From Amphibacillus marinus (GTDB lineage Bacteria > Bacillota > Bacilli > Bacillales > Amphibacillaceae), in the NCBI RefSeq assembly GCF_900110345.1, contig NZ_FODJ01000001.1:496001-560000 (forward strand): 64,000 bases of DNA. The letters are read 5' to 3'. Shown in pieces: positions 10,052 to 18,131 of this stretch (the stretch's first letter is position 1; every line of letters starts with the position of its first letter). The translations under genes were made by a program, and so were the position numbers. A model generated the notes under the pieces. That model was not told where the DNA came from, did not search any database, and saw nothing but the letters and a program-made list of their open reading frames with translations.

Positions 10052-10864
10052 TCAATCTCGACCAATAAAGGCTAACATACGACCTGTTTGTCCTTGATCA
10101 CGACGATAGGAATAAAGGTTGTCTGCTACATAAGTACAATAATTCGTCATTAAAATGTTTGATTCCTTAATACCAGCTTCTATTAAGATAAGCTGATTCA
10201 ATCGAGGTAGATCAATTAAATACTGATTGTTCTGATCATCTAATTGTTCAACTACTTTATTTCGATAACGTTCAGGTACCTGATTAACGACAAAATCATC
10301 GACCCGGTAATGAACTTGTGATATGGCAGGCCCGATCGCAATATGTAAGTGAGCAGGGTTAACGCCCTCCTGTTGGAAATTGCTAACCATTTCCCGGGCA
10401 ATCATTCCAACCGTTCCACGCCAGCCTGCATGCGCAATTCCTAGCCAATTGGTATAAGGATCATAAAAAAATAATGGTACACAGTCGGCGAAAAAAGCGC
10501 CTAGTAAAATGCCGGACTCCTTGGTTATTAAACCATCAATCCCTTTAACCGCTGTTTCAACTGCTGAAGCACCTGCTCCTAGCAAAGCATCTGCTTTTCC
10601 TACTTTATATATCGATGAACCGTGAACTTGTTCGCCAATTACCCATTGTTCTAAGGGGTAACCTAACGATTCGGCAAGCCACTGTCGATTTTTCATTACC
10701 TGCTCGTACTCATCCTGAACGTGAAGGCCCATGTTTAATCCTGCAAATGGTGGTTTACTAAACCCACCAGACCGTGTTGTAATACCTGCTGTTAAACCTT
10801 TAAATTGGTTTAACCAAGCGTGTATGTGATAGTAACCTGGATTATCTAATTGAAATGGCTCCAT
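10052..10864 (-). CDS. pgeF: multicopper-type purine nucleoside phosphorylase, YlmD/PgeF family
   Basis: YfiH/YlmD family of laccase-domain proteins, which act on purine nucleosides (phosphorolysis, adenosine deamination) and in E. coli edit peptidoglycan precursors. 270 residues. The conserved metal-site residues are seen in HGSSIY, FADCVPLFFYD and GIAHAGWRGTVG. The ATG follows GGAGTTACC. It is part of the ylm cluster between ylmC and ylmE. Which activity matters here is not known. Confidence 0.9.
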   Translation of the reverse strand: MEPFQLDNPGYYHIHAWLNQFKGLTAGITTRSGGFSKPPFAGLNMGLHVQDEYEQVMKNRQWLAESLGYPLEQWVIGEQVHGSSIYKVGKADALLGAGASAVETAVKGIDGLITKESGILLGAFFADCVPLFFYDPYTNWLGIAHAGWRGTVGMIAREMVSNFQQEGVNPAHLHIAIGPAISQVHYRVDDFVVNQVPERYRNKVVEQLDDQNNQYLIDLPRLNQLILIEAGIKESNILMTNYCTYVADNLYSYRRDQGQTGRMLAFIGRD

Positions 10865-10945
10865 GGTAACTCCTTTTTAGCATTATTCTAACATATTAAG
10901 CTGTTTTATTCCGTAAAATTGCATGTATTTTTTAAAAAAACCGTG

Positions 10946-11173
10946 CTATTTAACTAAAATAACATCATTACCAAATGTTACGATATGACTCCATGGAATA
11001 ATTGACTCACCTTGTTTTTGAAAGATCCCGCTTAAGCCTGAACGATTAGCAATAATGATTTCTAATATGAGCCCCTTCTCAACATCAATTTCTAAGTCAA
11101 TCACGTTTCCCATTCTCTCTCCAGTTGCAATCGACACAATTTCCTTTGCTTGTAGCATGGATAAAGTTATCAT
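10946..11173 (-). CDS. ylmC: PRC-barrel sporulation protein, YlmC/YmxH family
   Basis: Small single-domain PRC-barrel protein of about 75 residues (MITLSMLQAKEIVSIATGER at the start). Family members are conserved in spore formers and usually lie after sigG or near dapG; no enzymatic function is known. Four in-frame ATG/GTG codons cluster at the start; I choose the ATG best spaced from AAGGATGGTG. Position between sigG and pgeF agrees with B. subtilis, though the ylmA gene that B. subtilis has here is absent. Confidence 0.87.
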   Translation of the reverse strand: MITLSMLQAKEIVSIATGERMGNVIDLEIDVEKGLILEIIIANRSGLSGIFQKQGESIIPWSHIVTFGNDVILVK

Positions 11174-11300
11174 TAGCATCACCATCCTTTATAAAACTAT
11201 ATGAGTCAAGCACTGTAACCATTACATGTTCAGCAATTTTTTAACCCTGTAAGGTTAGCTTTACGAAGGCGTATTTAACAGTAGTGCTATACCACAAAAA

Positions 11301-11334
11301 AGCCTTAATTAACATTAAGCTGTTAATTAAGACT
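11301..11334 (-). terminator. intrinsic terminator after sigG
   Basis: Long stem AGTCTTAATTAACA with TGTTAATTAAGGCT (one mismatch) and loop GCTTAA, followed on the minus strand by TTTTTTG. It lies 23 bases after the sigG stop codon and separates sigG from ylmC. Confidence 0.85.
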
Positions 11335-11357
11335 TTACTTTATCTTTTATTTATAAC

Positions 11358-12143
11358 TTATGGTGTATCAAACATATCATTATTCATTTCTTGGATAGCA
11401 GCCTTTTCTAGTCGAGAAACCTGAGCTTGAGAAATCCCAATTTCATTAGCTACCTCCATTTGGGTCAAGCCTTGAAAGAACCGCTTTGTTAGGATTAGCT
11501 TTTCACGTGCATTTAATCGTTTCATACCTTCTCTTAATGATAGCTCATCTAACCATTTATCTTCTTTATCACGCTCATCACTTATCTGATCCATAACAAA
11601 AATCGGATCACCCCCATCATTATAAATAGGCTCAAATAATGATACCGGGTCTTGAATAGCATCCATGGCAAAAACAATATCAGATTGTTCAACACCCAGC
11701 TCATTGGCAATCTCGGCAGCTGTTGGCTCTTTTAATTGCTGACTCATTAACTTTTCACGTACTTGTAGTGCCTTATATGCAGTATCCCTTAACGATCGCG
11801 ATACGCGTATTGGGTTATTATCACGAAGGTAACGTCTAATTTCACCAATGATCATTGGCACTGCATAGGTTGAAAATCGAACATTTTGTCCTAAATCAAA
11901 ATTATCAATTGATTTCATTAAACCAATGCAACCCACTTGAAATAAATCGTCCCCGTATTCGCCACGATTCTGAAAACGTTGAATGATGCTTAAAACAAGA
12001 CGCAGATTTCCGTTAACGAGCTTTTCTCTAGCTTCTTGGTCACCATCCTGCATTTGTTTAAACAATTTTCTCATTTCATCGTTTTTGAGAACAGGTAATT
12101 TTGATGTGTCTACTCCGCATATTTCAACTTTATGTCTAACCAT
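11358..12143 (-). CDS. sigG: late forespore RNA polymerase sigma factor SigG
   Basis: SigG drives late forespore gene expression after engulfment. From MVRHKVEICGVDTSKLPVLK onwards the 261 residues match the B. subtilis protein very closely: region 2 (DDLFQVGCIGLMKSIDNFDL) and region 4 helix-turn-helix (TQMEVANEIGISQAQVSRLE). The ATG follows GGGAGGG by eight bases; an eight-residue extension is possible but has no ribosome site. A SigF-type promoter lies just upstream. In B. subtilis sigE is directly adjacent; here about 5 kb of accessory DNA intervenes. Confidence 0.97.
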   Translation of the reverse strand: MVRHKVEICGVDTSKLPVLKNDEMRKLFKQMQDGDQEAREKLVNGNLRLVLSIIQRFQNRGEYGDDLFQVGCIGLMKSIDNFDLGQNVRFSTYAVPMIIGEIRRYLRDNNPIRVSRSLRDTAYKALQVREKLMSQQLKEPTAAEIANELGVEQSDIVFAMDAIQDPVSLFEPIYNDGGDPIFVMDQISDERDKEDKWLDELSLREGMKRLNAREKLILTKRFFQGLTQMEVANEIGISQAQVSRLEKAAIQEMNNDMFDTP

Positions 12144-12180
12144 CCGTGACCCTCCCATGTTGTACACTTACTCATGGAAC

Positions 12181-12209
12181 AGTATCACCATTGGGGGATT
12201 CTTTTATGC
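12181..12209 (-). promoter_or_regulatory. SigF-type promoter of sigG
   Basis: GCATA (12205-12209) and GGTGATACT (12181-12189) are separated by 15 bases. Both fit the known SigF consensus GYWTA - N15 - GGNRANANT in every fixed position. The start point would be about 30 bases before the sigG ATG, in line with SigF control of sigG in Bacillus. Confidence 0.82.
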
Positions 12210-12358
12210 AGGTAATAATTAACTATCCTCAGTCATCATTGATGCAATAAGGTGTTACGTATATTCACTGTATCTTACGCACAGTTGCTCACAGTTTTTT
12301 GATATACTTTTGTTAGTTAGTTTCTTCTATTTGGACTTTTAAATAAATTAGAAACAGA

Positions 12359-12680
12359 GAAGAGACTGGGACAAAAAAATAATTAGATAAAGAAAATCCG
12401 AACATTATGTCCGAAAGCGTATCGTGCTTCGTTAAAACACTTCTCTAGCACCCAAGGGCACAAGCGTGATAGCTTCAGACTCACAGGATGTGAGTCAGTT
12501 AGACATTGCGACACGATGTCGCGACCTTAGTCTGACATGCCCCACTGTGTGAAGAAAGACACTTCACACAGTGGATCCTAAGCTCGCACTATTTCCACAG
12601 AAGTCTTCGTATTTCAACTACACTTAAGTAGAATGTTCGGATACCTGTTCCAATATTTAGTTATGTCCCAACCCCTTCTT
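12359..12680. repeat. palindromic intergenic repeat, copy C
   Basis: A 322-base element with inverted ends AGAAG(N5)GGGACA, an inner inverted pair ATCCGAACATT (12396-12406) and AATGTTCGGAT (12632-12642), and a perfect 13-base-pair hairpin CCACTGTGTGAAG / CTTCACACAGTGG (12542-12574). The inner part is related in opposite orientation to the repeat at 46940-47497 (shared GTGTCTTTCTTCAC and GTCTAACTGAC blocks), and a 54-base module (12448-12502) recurs in the repeat at 58107-58275. It has no coding capacity. The rest of 12681-12854 is AT-rich without recognised features. Confidence 0.8.
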
Positions 12681-12854
12681 AAAAAATATTTTTTTGTGAA
12701 TTTACTCTGTTAAGTAAGGTAATAATACCATTATTCGAGAACGTTTAATTGGCGCTGCCAATTTAATGGTCATAATATATTGTTAATTCTCTTGTTTTTT
12801 TAAATCTCTCTTTATTGCTTCATATTACATTTCTTTATAATTTTATTTGCTAAA

Positions 12855-13538
12855 TTAATTATTATTTAAAGTAGAGTGATGGATTAGTTTTCCTCCATTT
12901 AGCACAAATTTCTTATTACCGTACTTGGCTAATTCAGGATCATGTGTTACCAAAATGATAGACACACCTTGGCTATTAATATCTTGAAGTATTTTCACAA
13001 TCTGATTCCTATTTTCTCCATCAAGGTTACCCGTTGGCTCGTCACATAGAATAATATTTGGTTTGTTTAGTAAAGCCCTGGCGATAGCTGTTCTTTGTTT
13101 TTCTCCTCCAGAAAGCTGACTAGGTACATGCCTGCTGCGATCTGATAGATTAACCAGTTTTAGTAACTCTAAAGCTCTTTTCTCAATCACTAATCTAGGC
13201 TGATATGGAAGGAGTGGAATCATAACATTTGTAAGGACGTCGAATTGGTCAAACAGCTGGAAGTCTTGAAAAACATAACCAAGATTTTCTCTTCTGAATG
13301 TCCGACGTTCTTCATCTGTAGATTGCATTACATCTAATTCGCCAATGGTTAATGTACCTACATCTGGCTGCTCAATAGAAGAAAGGCAACGCAATAGGGT
13401 TGTTTTTCCGGAACCAGACGGACCAGTGATGGTTAGCCATGATCCCCCTTCCACAGTAAGGTTTATATTATCTAAGGCTTTAATTACCTCTACGTTAGTT
13501 TGATAGGATTTACTGATTCCCGCTAAATTAATCTGCAA
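12855..13538 (-). CDS. ABC transporter ATPase, LolD/MacB/FtsE type
   Basis: Cytosolic ATPase of 227 residues that should power the permease encoded 10 bases upstream. Walker A GPSGSGKT is at 39-46, the Q-loop at Gln91, the signature LSGGEKQ at 142-148, Walker B with ILCDEPTG at 163-170 and the H-loop LVTHDPE near 197. Start is TTG after GAGGGG. ATPases of this class work with FtsX-type permeases in lipoprotein sorting, peptide export, or resistance to antimicrobial peptides. It is the last gene of a three-gene cassette; the transported compound is unknown. Confidence 0.93.
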   Translation of the reverse strand: MQINLAGISKSYQTNVEVIKALDNINLTVEGGSWLTITGPSGSGKTTLLRCLSSIEQPDVGTLTIGELDVMQSTDEERRTFRRENLGYVFQDFQLFDQFDVLTNVMIPLLPYQPRLVIEKRALELLKLVNLSDRSRHVPSQLSGGEKQRTAIARALLNKPNIILCDEPTGNLDGENRNQIVKILQDINSQGVSIILVTHDPELAKYGNKKFVLNGGKLIHHSTLNNN

Positions 13539-13548
13539 TGCTTTCCCC

Positions 13549-16035
13549 TCATTCCCTACTATATTTCCTCAATGCTTGCGCTGAAATGCCTAATGTAAGC
13601 ATTAGAATAAAGATTAGACCAACCGCTCCTAATAATATGATAGTACTTGTTAGATTTATAAGCAGGGATATTAACCCTAAACTAATTCCCCAGCCTATGA
13701 CAGAACATATTCCTGCCCAAAGCGAAATTTCCGCTAGGAAATAACGTCTAATTGCTTTTTTTGCCCAACCAAGGTACTCAAACAGTTTTATTTCAGCCTG
13801 CCTTCTTTCCATTAATCGTCTAATTGACTGATAAACTGTGACTAGACTAAGGATATACAAAAGTACAATGACAAGAATAAAAATACCCTCTATTTCTCCG
13901 TGTACATATGCTCCTATTCTAGTTTGAGTTGTACTTGTAACATTCTCAATTAAAAAGAATGGCAAGAAACAAGTTAAGATTGTGATTAGCAGTGACTGAA
14001 CACCCGCAGCTAGAATACTAAATTTATAAAACCACACATTTTGAAGCACAACTTTTTTTAATGGCTTGTTCATTATTCGATAATTAAATTGGTTTAATTT
14101 TGTTAGATCTAAAAACACATATAGAATAACACATCCAAAACTTATAACTATGGAAATATAGAAAGGTAACCATACGCTGTATCCTAATCCATATATTAAA
14201 AAGCCAAGAATCACAACAATTGCAGGTACCCCTAAAATGGTAGACCATTCTTTATACCTCAAAGAGCGTATGAGCTTATTTGACCAACCTAACTTTGCCA
14301 GTAATGCTTCAGCCTTTTGACGATCAACTAGCATATTAAAAAATGTAAAGATAACAAAAGTTAATGCAACCAAAGCATAGAGAACTGTCAACGCCATTTG
14401 TAGGACATTCCAGCTTGATAATACAGTGTCTGCTGCCCCAAGCGTAGTAAATGATTGAATTACTATGCCTATTCCTTCTACATCCACCTCCAAATCCTGA
14501 AGTGAAGCACCAGCAACAATATCAACAGTGAAGCCTTCTGCTTCCCAAGCTTCAGCCAAAGAGCGAATTCTCTCCGCCGCAACTTTATCATACCCAGTGA
14601 TACCTGATACCTTTACTCGAATAGCATCAATGGGGGCTTCTCCTTTAGCTTTTTCAGCATTTTCAATAGAAATTAAACCATGCGCAGGTGTATTTATGAA
14701 ACTCCCTGGCACTGCAGAAGGGTATAACTTTTCATTTGAATTATACGCCAAATGAGGTAATTCTCTTCCGTAAATACCTAATGGTGCAGACGCTAAAGTT
14801 TCCGCATTTTCTTCAATAGAGAAAGTGCCATTTTCAATAAAGCCTAAATAATCTTCATTGTTTACCGGTATGTCGGCTTCTTCTAATAATTCATAGAAGA
14901 TTACTTCTGTGAAATTACGATATGTGGGAGCACCATAGATATCATCTGACCCTGTTTGTCTTACAGCAAGGGTATCATCTTCAGTAATTTCGTACTTAAC
15001 AGGTTCCAGTCTGTATCCAATTCTTTGACTATGGTAATAAAATGCGCCACCTACACTATAGGGGTCTGTATTTGATTCTAGGTTGTTAGTTTGTTCATCA
15101 ACAACTAATAACGTTTGTTTAAATGGGGACTGCGTTTCATCTGGCTCAAGTTCGTATATTACCTCGTTCATCTCTCTTTTAGGTGCTATATTTGTTTCAA
15201 TAATCCTTTTATATTCTTCAAAATCCTTTTCATAAGTTAAAAACGGATTACCCTCTATAAATTGACTATTCCAAGCTTCAAGCTCATTATCCGATACAGC
15301 TTCTAATCTATCAATTAATAATTGAACTGTCACTGGTATGGTAACATTCTCTAAGCTCATAATGGGAATGGAATATTGGCCATTCTCATATTCCATTTGA
15401 TCACTTACTACTTCAGTAAGTGGTGTAAAATCAAAATTAGTTAATTTCCCCTCTTGTTCAGGGTCGATAGCAACTACTTGGTGATAGGATATTGGAAAGG
15501 AAAAAGATGCAATATCATACCCTACATAATCATAAGTGACCTCCGCGGATGAAGGATATATTAAACCGTCCCCAAAATCATACATATATTTTCGATTTAA
15601 ATCTTTGTATGTATGAACACCATCATTAGTCATGTAATCCACTTCATAGTATAGTGATTCTTGCGGTTCCTTCCAAACCATAAAAGTGCGTTCTCTCGCC
15701 GTGAACATGCCAATAGAAGCAACTGGAGCAGCAATTTCTACATTAGGATTTTCCTTAATCGAATTCCATTGATTTATGGAAATACCCCCAGCCCCTAAAC
15801 CAAGATAATTCTCTTCAATAATATTTAAATTACTTTCTAAATCAGTTCGAGCATCTGGTGGTCTAATGAGAATATCATATGATCCTCTTGCAAAATCAGA
15901 AATATCTTGTGTTACTTGTTCATTGGCTTCTGCAAGAGTAGCTAACGTATAAGAAACTGTGCTAATGACAAGCATTAGCACAGCAATTATTATGAATTTA
16001 TTCTGGTTTGAGTGAAGTTTAATCTTTTTCATCAT
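13549..16035 (-). CDS. large FtsX-family ABC permease
   Basis: Membrane protein of 828 residues. One N-terminal membrane helix (about 13-33) is followed by roughly 500 residues predicted outside the cell, then about seven more helices in two FtsX-type blocks. Each block has the coupling pattern R..AE..L..LGW (RQKAEALLAKLGWSNKLI and RRQAEIKLFEYLGWAKKAI), as in MacB-like mechanotransmitters that do not form a channel but move a periplasmic/extracellular domain. It starts two bases after the stop codon of the small secreted protein with no good ribosome site, so translation is probably coupled. The partner ATPase is next. Function is likely export of, or protection against, a peptide; that is inference. 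Confidence 0.88.
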   Translation of the reverse strand: MMKKIKLHSNQNKFIIIAVLMLVISTVSYTLATLAEANEQVTQDISDFARGSYDILIRPPDARTDLESNLNIIEENYLGLGAGGISINQWNSIKENPNVEIAAPVASIGMFTARERTFMVWKEPQESLYYEVDYMTNDGVHTYKDLNRKYMYDFGDGLIYPSSAEVTYDYVGYDIASFSFPISYHQVVAIDPEQEGKLTNFDFTPLTEVVSDQMEYENGQYSIPIMSLENVTIPVTVQLLIDRLEAVSDNELEAWNSQFIEGNPFLTYEKDFEEYKRIIETNIAPKREMNEVIYELEPDETQSPFKQTLLVVDEQTNNLESNTDPYSVGGAFYYHSQRIGYRLEPVKYEITEDDTLAVRQTGSDDIYGAPTYRNFTEVIFYELLEEADIPVNNEDYLGFIENGTFSIEENAETLASAPLGIYGRELPHLAYNSNEKLYPSAVPGSFINTPAHGLISIENAEKAKGEAPIDAIRVKVSGITGYDKVAAERIRSLAEAWEAEGFTVDIVAGASLQDLEVDVEGIGIVIQSFTTLGAADTVLSSWNVLQMALTVLYALVALTFVIFTFFNMLVDRQKAEALLAKLGWSNKLIRSLRYKEWSTILGVPAIVVILGFLIYGLGYSVWLPFYISIVISFGCVILYVFLDLTKLNQFNYRIMNKPLKKVVLQNVWFYKFSILAAGVQSLLITILTCFLPFFLIENVTSTTQTRIGAYVHGEIEGIFILVIVLLYILSLVTVYQSIRRLMERRQAEIKLFEYLGWAKKAIRRYFLAEISLWAGICSVIGWGISLGLISLLINLTSTIILLGAVGLIFILMLTLGISAQALRKYSRE

Positions 16036-16037
16036 CT

Positions 16038-16439
16038 TTAATAGCTAATAACTGCTGTCCCATTTGCTCTAGGTGCTGGACCATAGTCTTGAGTAGTAAC
16101 TGATCCCCAATACGTGTACGTTGTTATGCTATTTGAAGTCCAAGATTGTGAGAAATTTCTAGAAAATGACCCTGGACCACTACGTGTAGGAGCACCACTT
16201 ATACCTGGATTAAAACTAAAATGAGCGTTTCCACCAACATTAACTGAAACGGTTACATTATAGTAAGTATGCGTACGGCCATTTATTCTAGTCGGATTAA
16301 GAAAAGTTTGTGCTGACATTAACTCAACTTCATTACTATCTATTCTGCTTTCTTCAAACTCAGCTGCCTCTAAATCTAAACCTTTAAAGCCTACTAAAAA
16401 TCCAAAAACCAATAATGTTCCAACTAATAGTTTTTTCAA
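16038..16439 (-). CDS. small secreted protein, bacteriocin-like candidate
   Basis: Protein of 133 residues. The N-terminus KKLLVGTLLVFGFLVGF then LDLEAAEFEE looks like a Sec signal peptide with cleavage near residue 26. The mature part of about 107 residues is rich in Ser, Thr, Asn, Gly and aromatic residues, has no cysteine, and ends in TAVISY. The TTG start is chosen because GGAGG lies 7 bases before it; a longer ATG form would contain that site. It is the first gene of a cassette with an FtsX permease and ATPase. That layout resembles lactococcin 972-type loci, but I do not recognise a family motif, so the role is open. Confidence 0.75.
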   Translation of the reverse strand: MKKLLVGTLLVFGFLVGFKGLDLEAAEFEESRIDSNEVELMSAQTFLNPTRINGRTHTYYNVTVSVNVGGNAHFSFNPGISGAPTRSGPGSFSRNFSQSWTSNSITTYTYWGSVTTQDYGPAPRANGTAVISY

Positions 16440-16524
16440 TATAAACCCTCCTTTTTTTACATACAAAAACTACTTAATAACCCTAATCCCTCCTTGAAAA
16501 TACATATTTTGTATGCATAAATTC

Positions 16525-16553
16525 ATAATAAACTGAAATCTCTGAAAATACAA
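16525..16553 (-). promoter_or_regulatory. putative promoter of the secreted-protein/ABC cassette
   Basis: TTGTAT and TATTAT are separated by 17 bases, a fair SigA-type match. Just downstream (about 16498-16512) lies ATACAAAATATGTAT, an inverted ATACA/TGTAT pair that could be an operator. This gives the cassette its own transcription start, independent of sigE and sigG. Confidence 0.5.
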
Positions 16554-16887
16554 GTCTTTTACAAAAAAATTATATTTTATAGTTAATTTTTACTTTTATA
16601 TAACTGGTTGTTAATAAGGTCATCAATAATCCCCATTATTTTACTACATTAATTTTACATTTTTCACTACTGTAATTAACCATATAATCAACATGAGCGA
16701 AGGTACGTTTCCATAAATCAATTGATCTAGGATACTTAGACCACTGTTTTTGAATGAGCCAAGTGCCCTACAACAAGCCTTGGTGCCCACTTGATCAAGA
16801 TCTGTATCAATTTATGCTTATTTTTGATTCCATTTAAACATAAAGTGAAAATTTCTTTTCAATCCTCTATTATATTGGTTAGACAGC
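16554..16887. other. AT-rich stretch without recognised gene
   Basis: No ribosome site or credible coding region on either strand. Short open frames of 30-50 codons on the minus strand around 16640-16810 do not resemble any family I recognise and are probably debris of a former gene. Confidence 0.5.
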
Positions 16888-17064
16888 CTACTTCTTTGTT
16901 TTATTTTCTTTGGGCATAGTCGTGTATTGCCAATCAACAAATTCGAATATATAGCAACTCTCTAAAATGCTGTTCTTCCAATCTTCTAATTCTGCAAGGG
17001 CAGCATCTATATTATCCAAAACCATTTCATTAGAGAATGAAAAACTAATTATATTATAGCTTAG
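16888..17064 (-). pseudogene. remnant of an unidentified gene (C-terminal fragment)
   Basis: An open frame of 58 codons plus stop, closed upstream by TAA, reads like genuine protein: MVLDNIDAALAELEDWKNSI is an amphipathic, acidic segment with normal codon use, ending in a lysine-rich tail. No ribosome site precedes the internal ATG at 17025. It looks like the 3' end of a gene whose front has been deleted. The original family is not recognised. Confidence 0.35.
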
Positions 17065-17165
17065 TTAATTACATTTTTTATATTTATGTCAACAACTATA
17101 TTTTTTTCAAATAATGTTATAATAATGAGGGCCGAGCAAGGCGAGTGATCTATCCCCGAAAGAAG

Positions 17166-17288
17166 GTGGAAGAAACTAGCTTTGATAAATACAAATCAAG
17201 AAAAGAAAGAATTAAAGAAATAAGAAAATCAGGCAATCGCATGCCTGATTATCAAGGTAATAATTACCGACTAGACACGCTTAAATAG
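17166..17288 (+). CDS. possible 40-residue basic peptide or gene fragment
   Basis: GTG-initiated frame of 40 codons, strongly basic at the front (YKSRKERIKEIRKSGNRMP). An AAGAAG sequence directly precedes the GTG but is poorly spaced, so translation is doubtful. It is plus-strand, opposite to all neighbours. Either a small unannotated gene or another remnant of the island between sigE and sigG. Confidence 0.25.
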   Translation: MEETSFDKYKSRKERIKEIRKSGNRMPDYQGNNYRLDTLK

Positions 17289-17363
17289 CTAAAACGCGCT
17301 TAACGAATTGGATACACAATACTTCGACTAATTCATATAAATCTTTTAAATCAGCTAATTTAT

Positions 17364-18083
17364 TTAGATCATTTTCTCAAATTCTTTCTGCAAACGGCGA
17401 ATAATTTTTTTCTCCAGACGTGAAATATACGATTGCGAAATGCCAAGCAAATCTGCAACATCCTTTTGGGTCATCTCACTTTCTCCAACTAAACCAAATC
17501 GCATCTCCATTATTTGCTTCTCCCGACCTGATAGCTGTTCTAGTGCCTTCTCTAGTAGCTTTTTATCTACGGAAGCCTCTAAATCACGTTCAATAATATC
17601 ATCATCGGTTCCTAAAATATCAGATAGCAATAATTCATTACCGTCCCAATCAATATTTAGCGGTTCGTCAAAGGAAATCTCTGATTTAAGTTTATTGGTT
17701 TTTCTTAAATACATAAGAATCTCGTTCTCAATACAGCGTGATGCATAAGTGGCTAGCTTGATTTTTTTCTCTAGGTTAAAGGTATTAATTGCTTTAATTA
17801 ACCCGATTGTACCAATACTAATTAAATCCTCGATATTAATACCCGTATTCTCAAACTTTCTGGCAATGTACACAACTAACCTTAAGTTGCGCTCAATTAA
17901 CATTGCTTTAGCTGCTTTATCACCCTCCGGTAATTTAATCAGCAACTGATACTCTTCTTCTTTTGATAAGGGGGGTGGGAGTGCTTCACTCCCACCTATA
18001 TAATAAATGCTCTTGGGCTTAATACCTAGCTTTTTAAATAGCCTGTAAATAAACTGACGAACTCGGACCATGAACAAATTCAC
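17364..18083 (-). CDS. sigE: mother-cell RNA polymerase sigma factor, pro-SigE
   Basis: Early mother-cell sigma factor made as an inactive precursor. About 239 residues. A basic/hydrophobic pro-region is followed by [19 protein letters not shown], the conserved site where SpoIIGA cleaves. Region 2 ([20 protein letters not shown]) and region 4 ([20 protein letters not shown]) are intact. I use the GTG nine bases after GGAG; a TTG two codons upstream is too close to it. It follows spoIIGA by 48 bases, as in the spoIIG operon. Confidence 0.97.
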   Translation of the reverse strand: MNLFMVRVRQFIYRLFKKLGIKPKSIYYIGGSEALPPPLSKEEEYQLLIKLPEGDKAAKAMLIERNLRLVVYIARKFENTGINIEDLISIGTIGLIKAINTFNLEKKIKLATYASRCIENEILMYLRKTNKLKSEISFDEPLNIDWDGNELLLSDILGTDDDIIERDLEASVDKKLLEKALEQLSGREKQIMEMRFGLVGESEMTQKDVADLLGISQSYISRLEKKIIRRLQKEFEKMI

Positions 18084-18131
18084 AAACAAACACTCCTTTA
18101 TATGTATTTAAAAATTAGCTTTACTGGCTCA

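Noticed and set aside
17110-17170. GGCCGAGCAAGGCGAG segment considered as a riboswitch start
   Set aside because: No conserved core of any class I know and no paired helices could be built around it.
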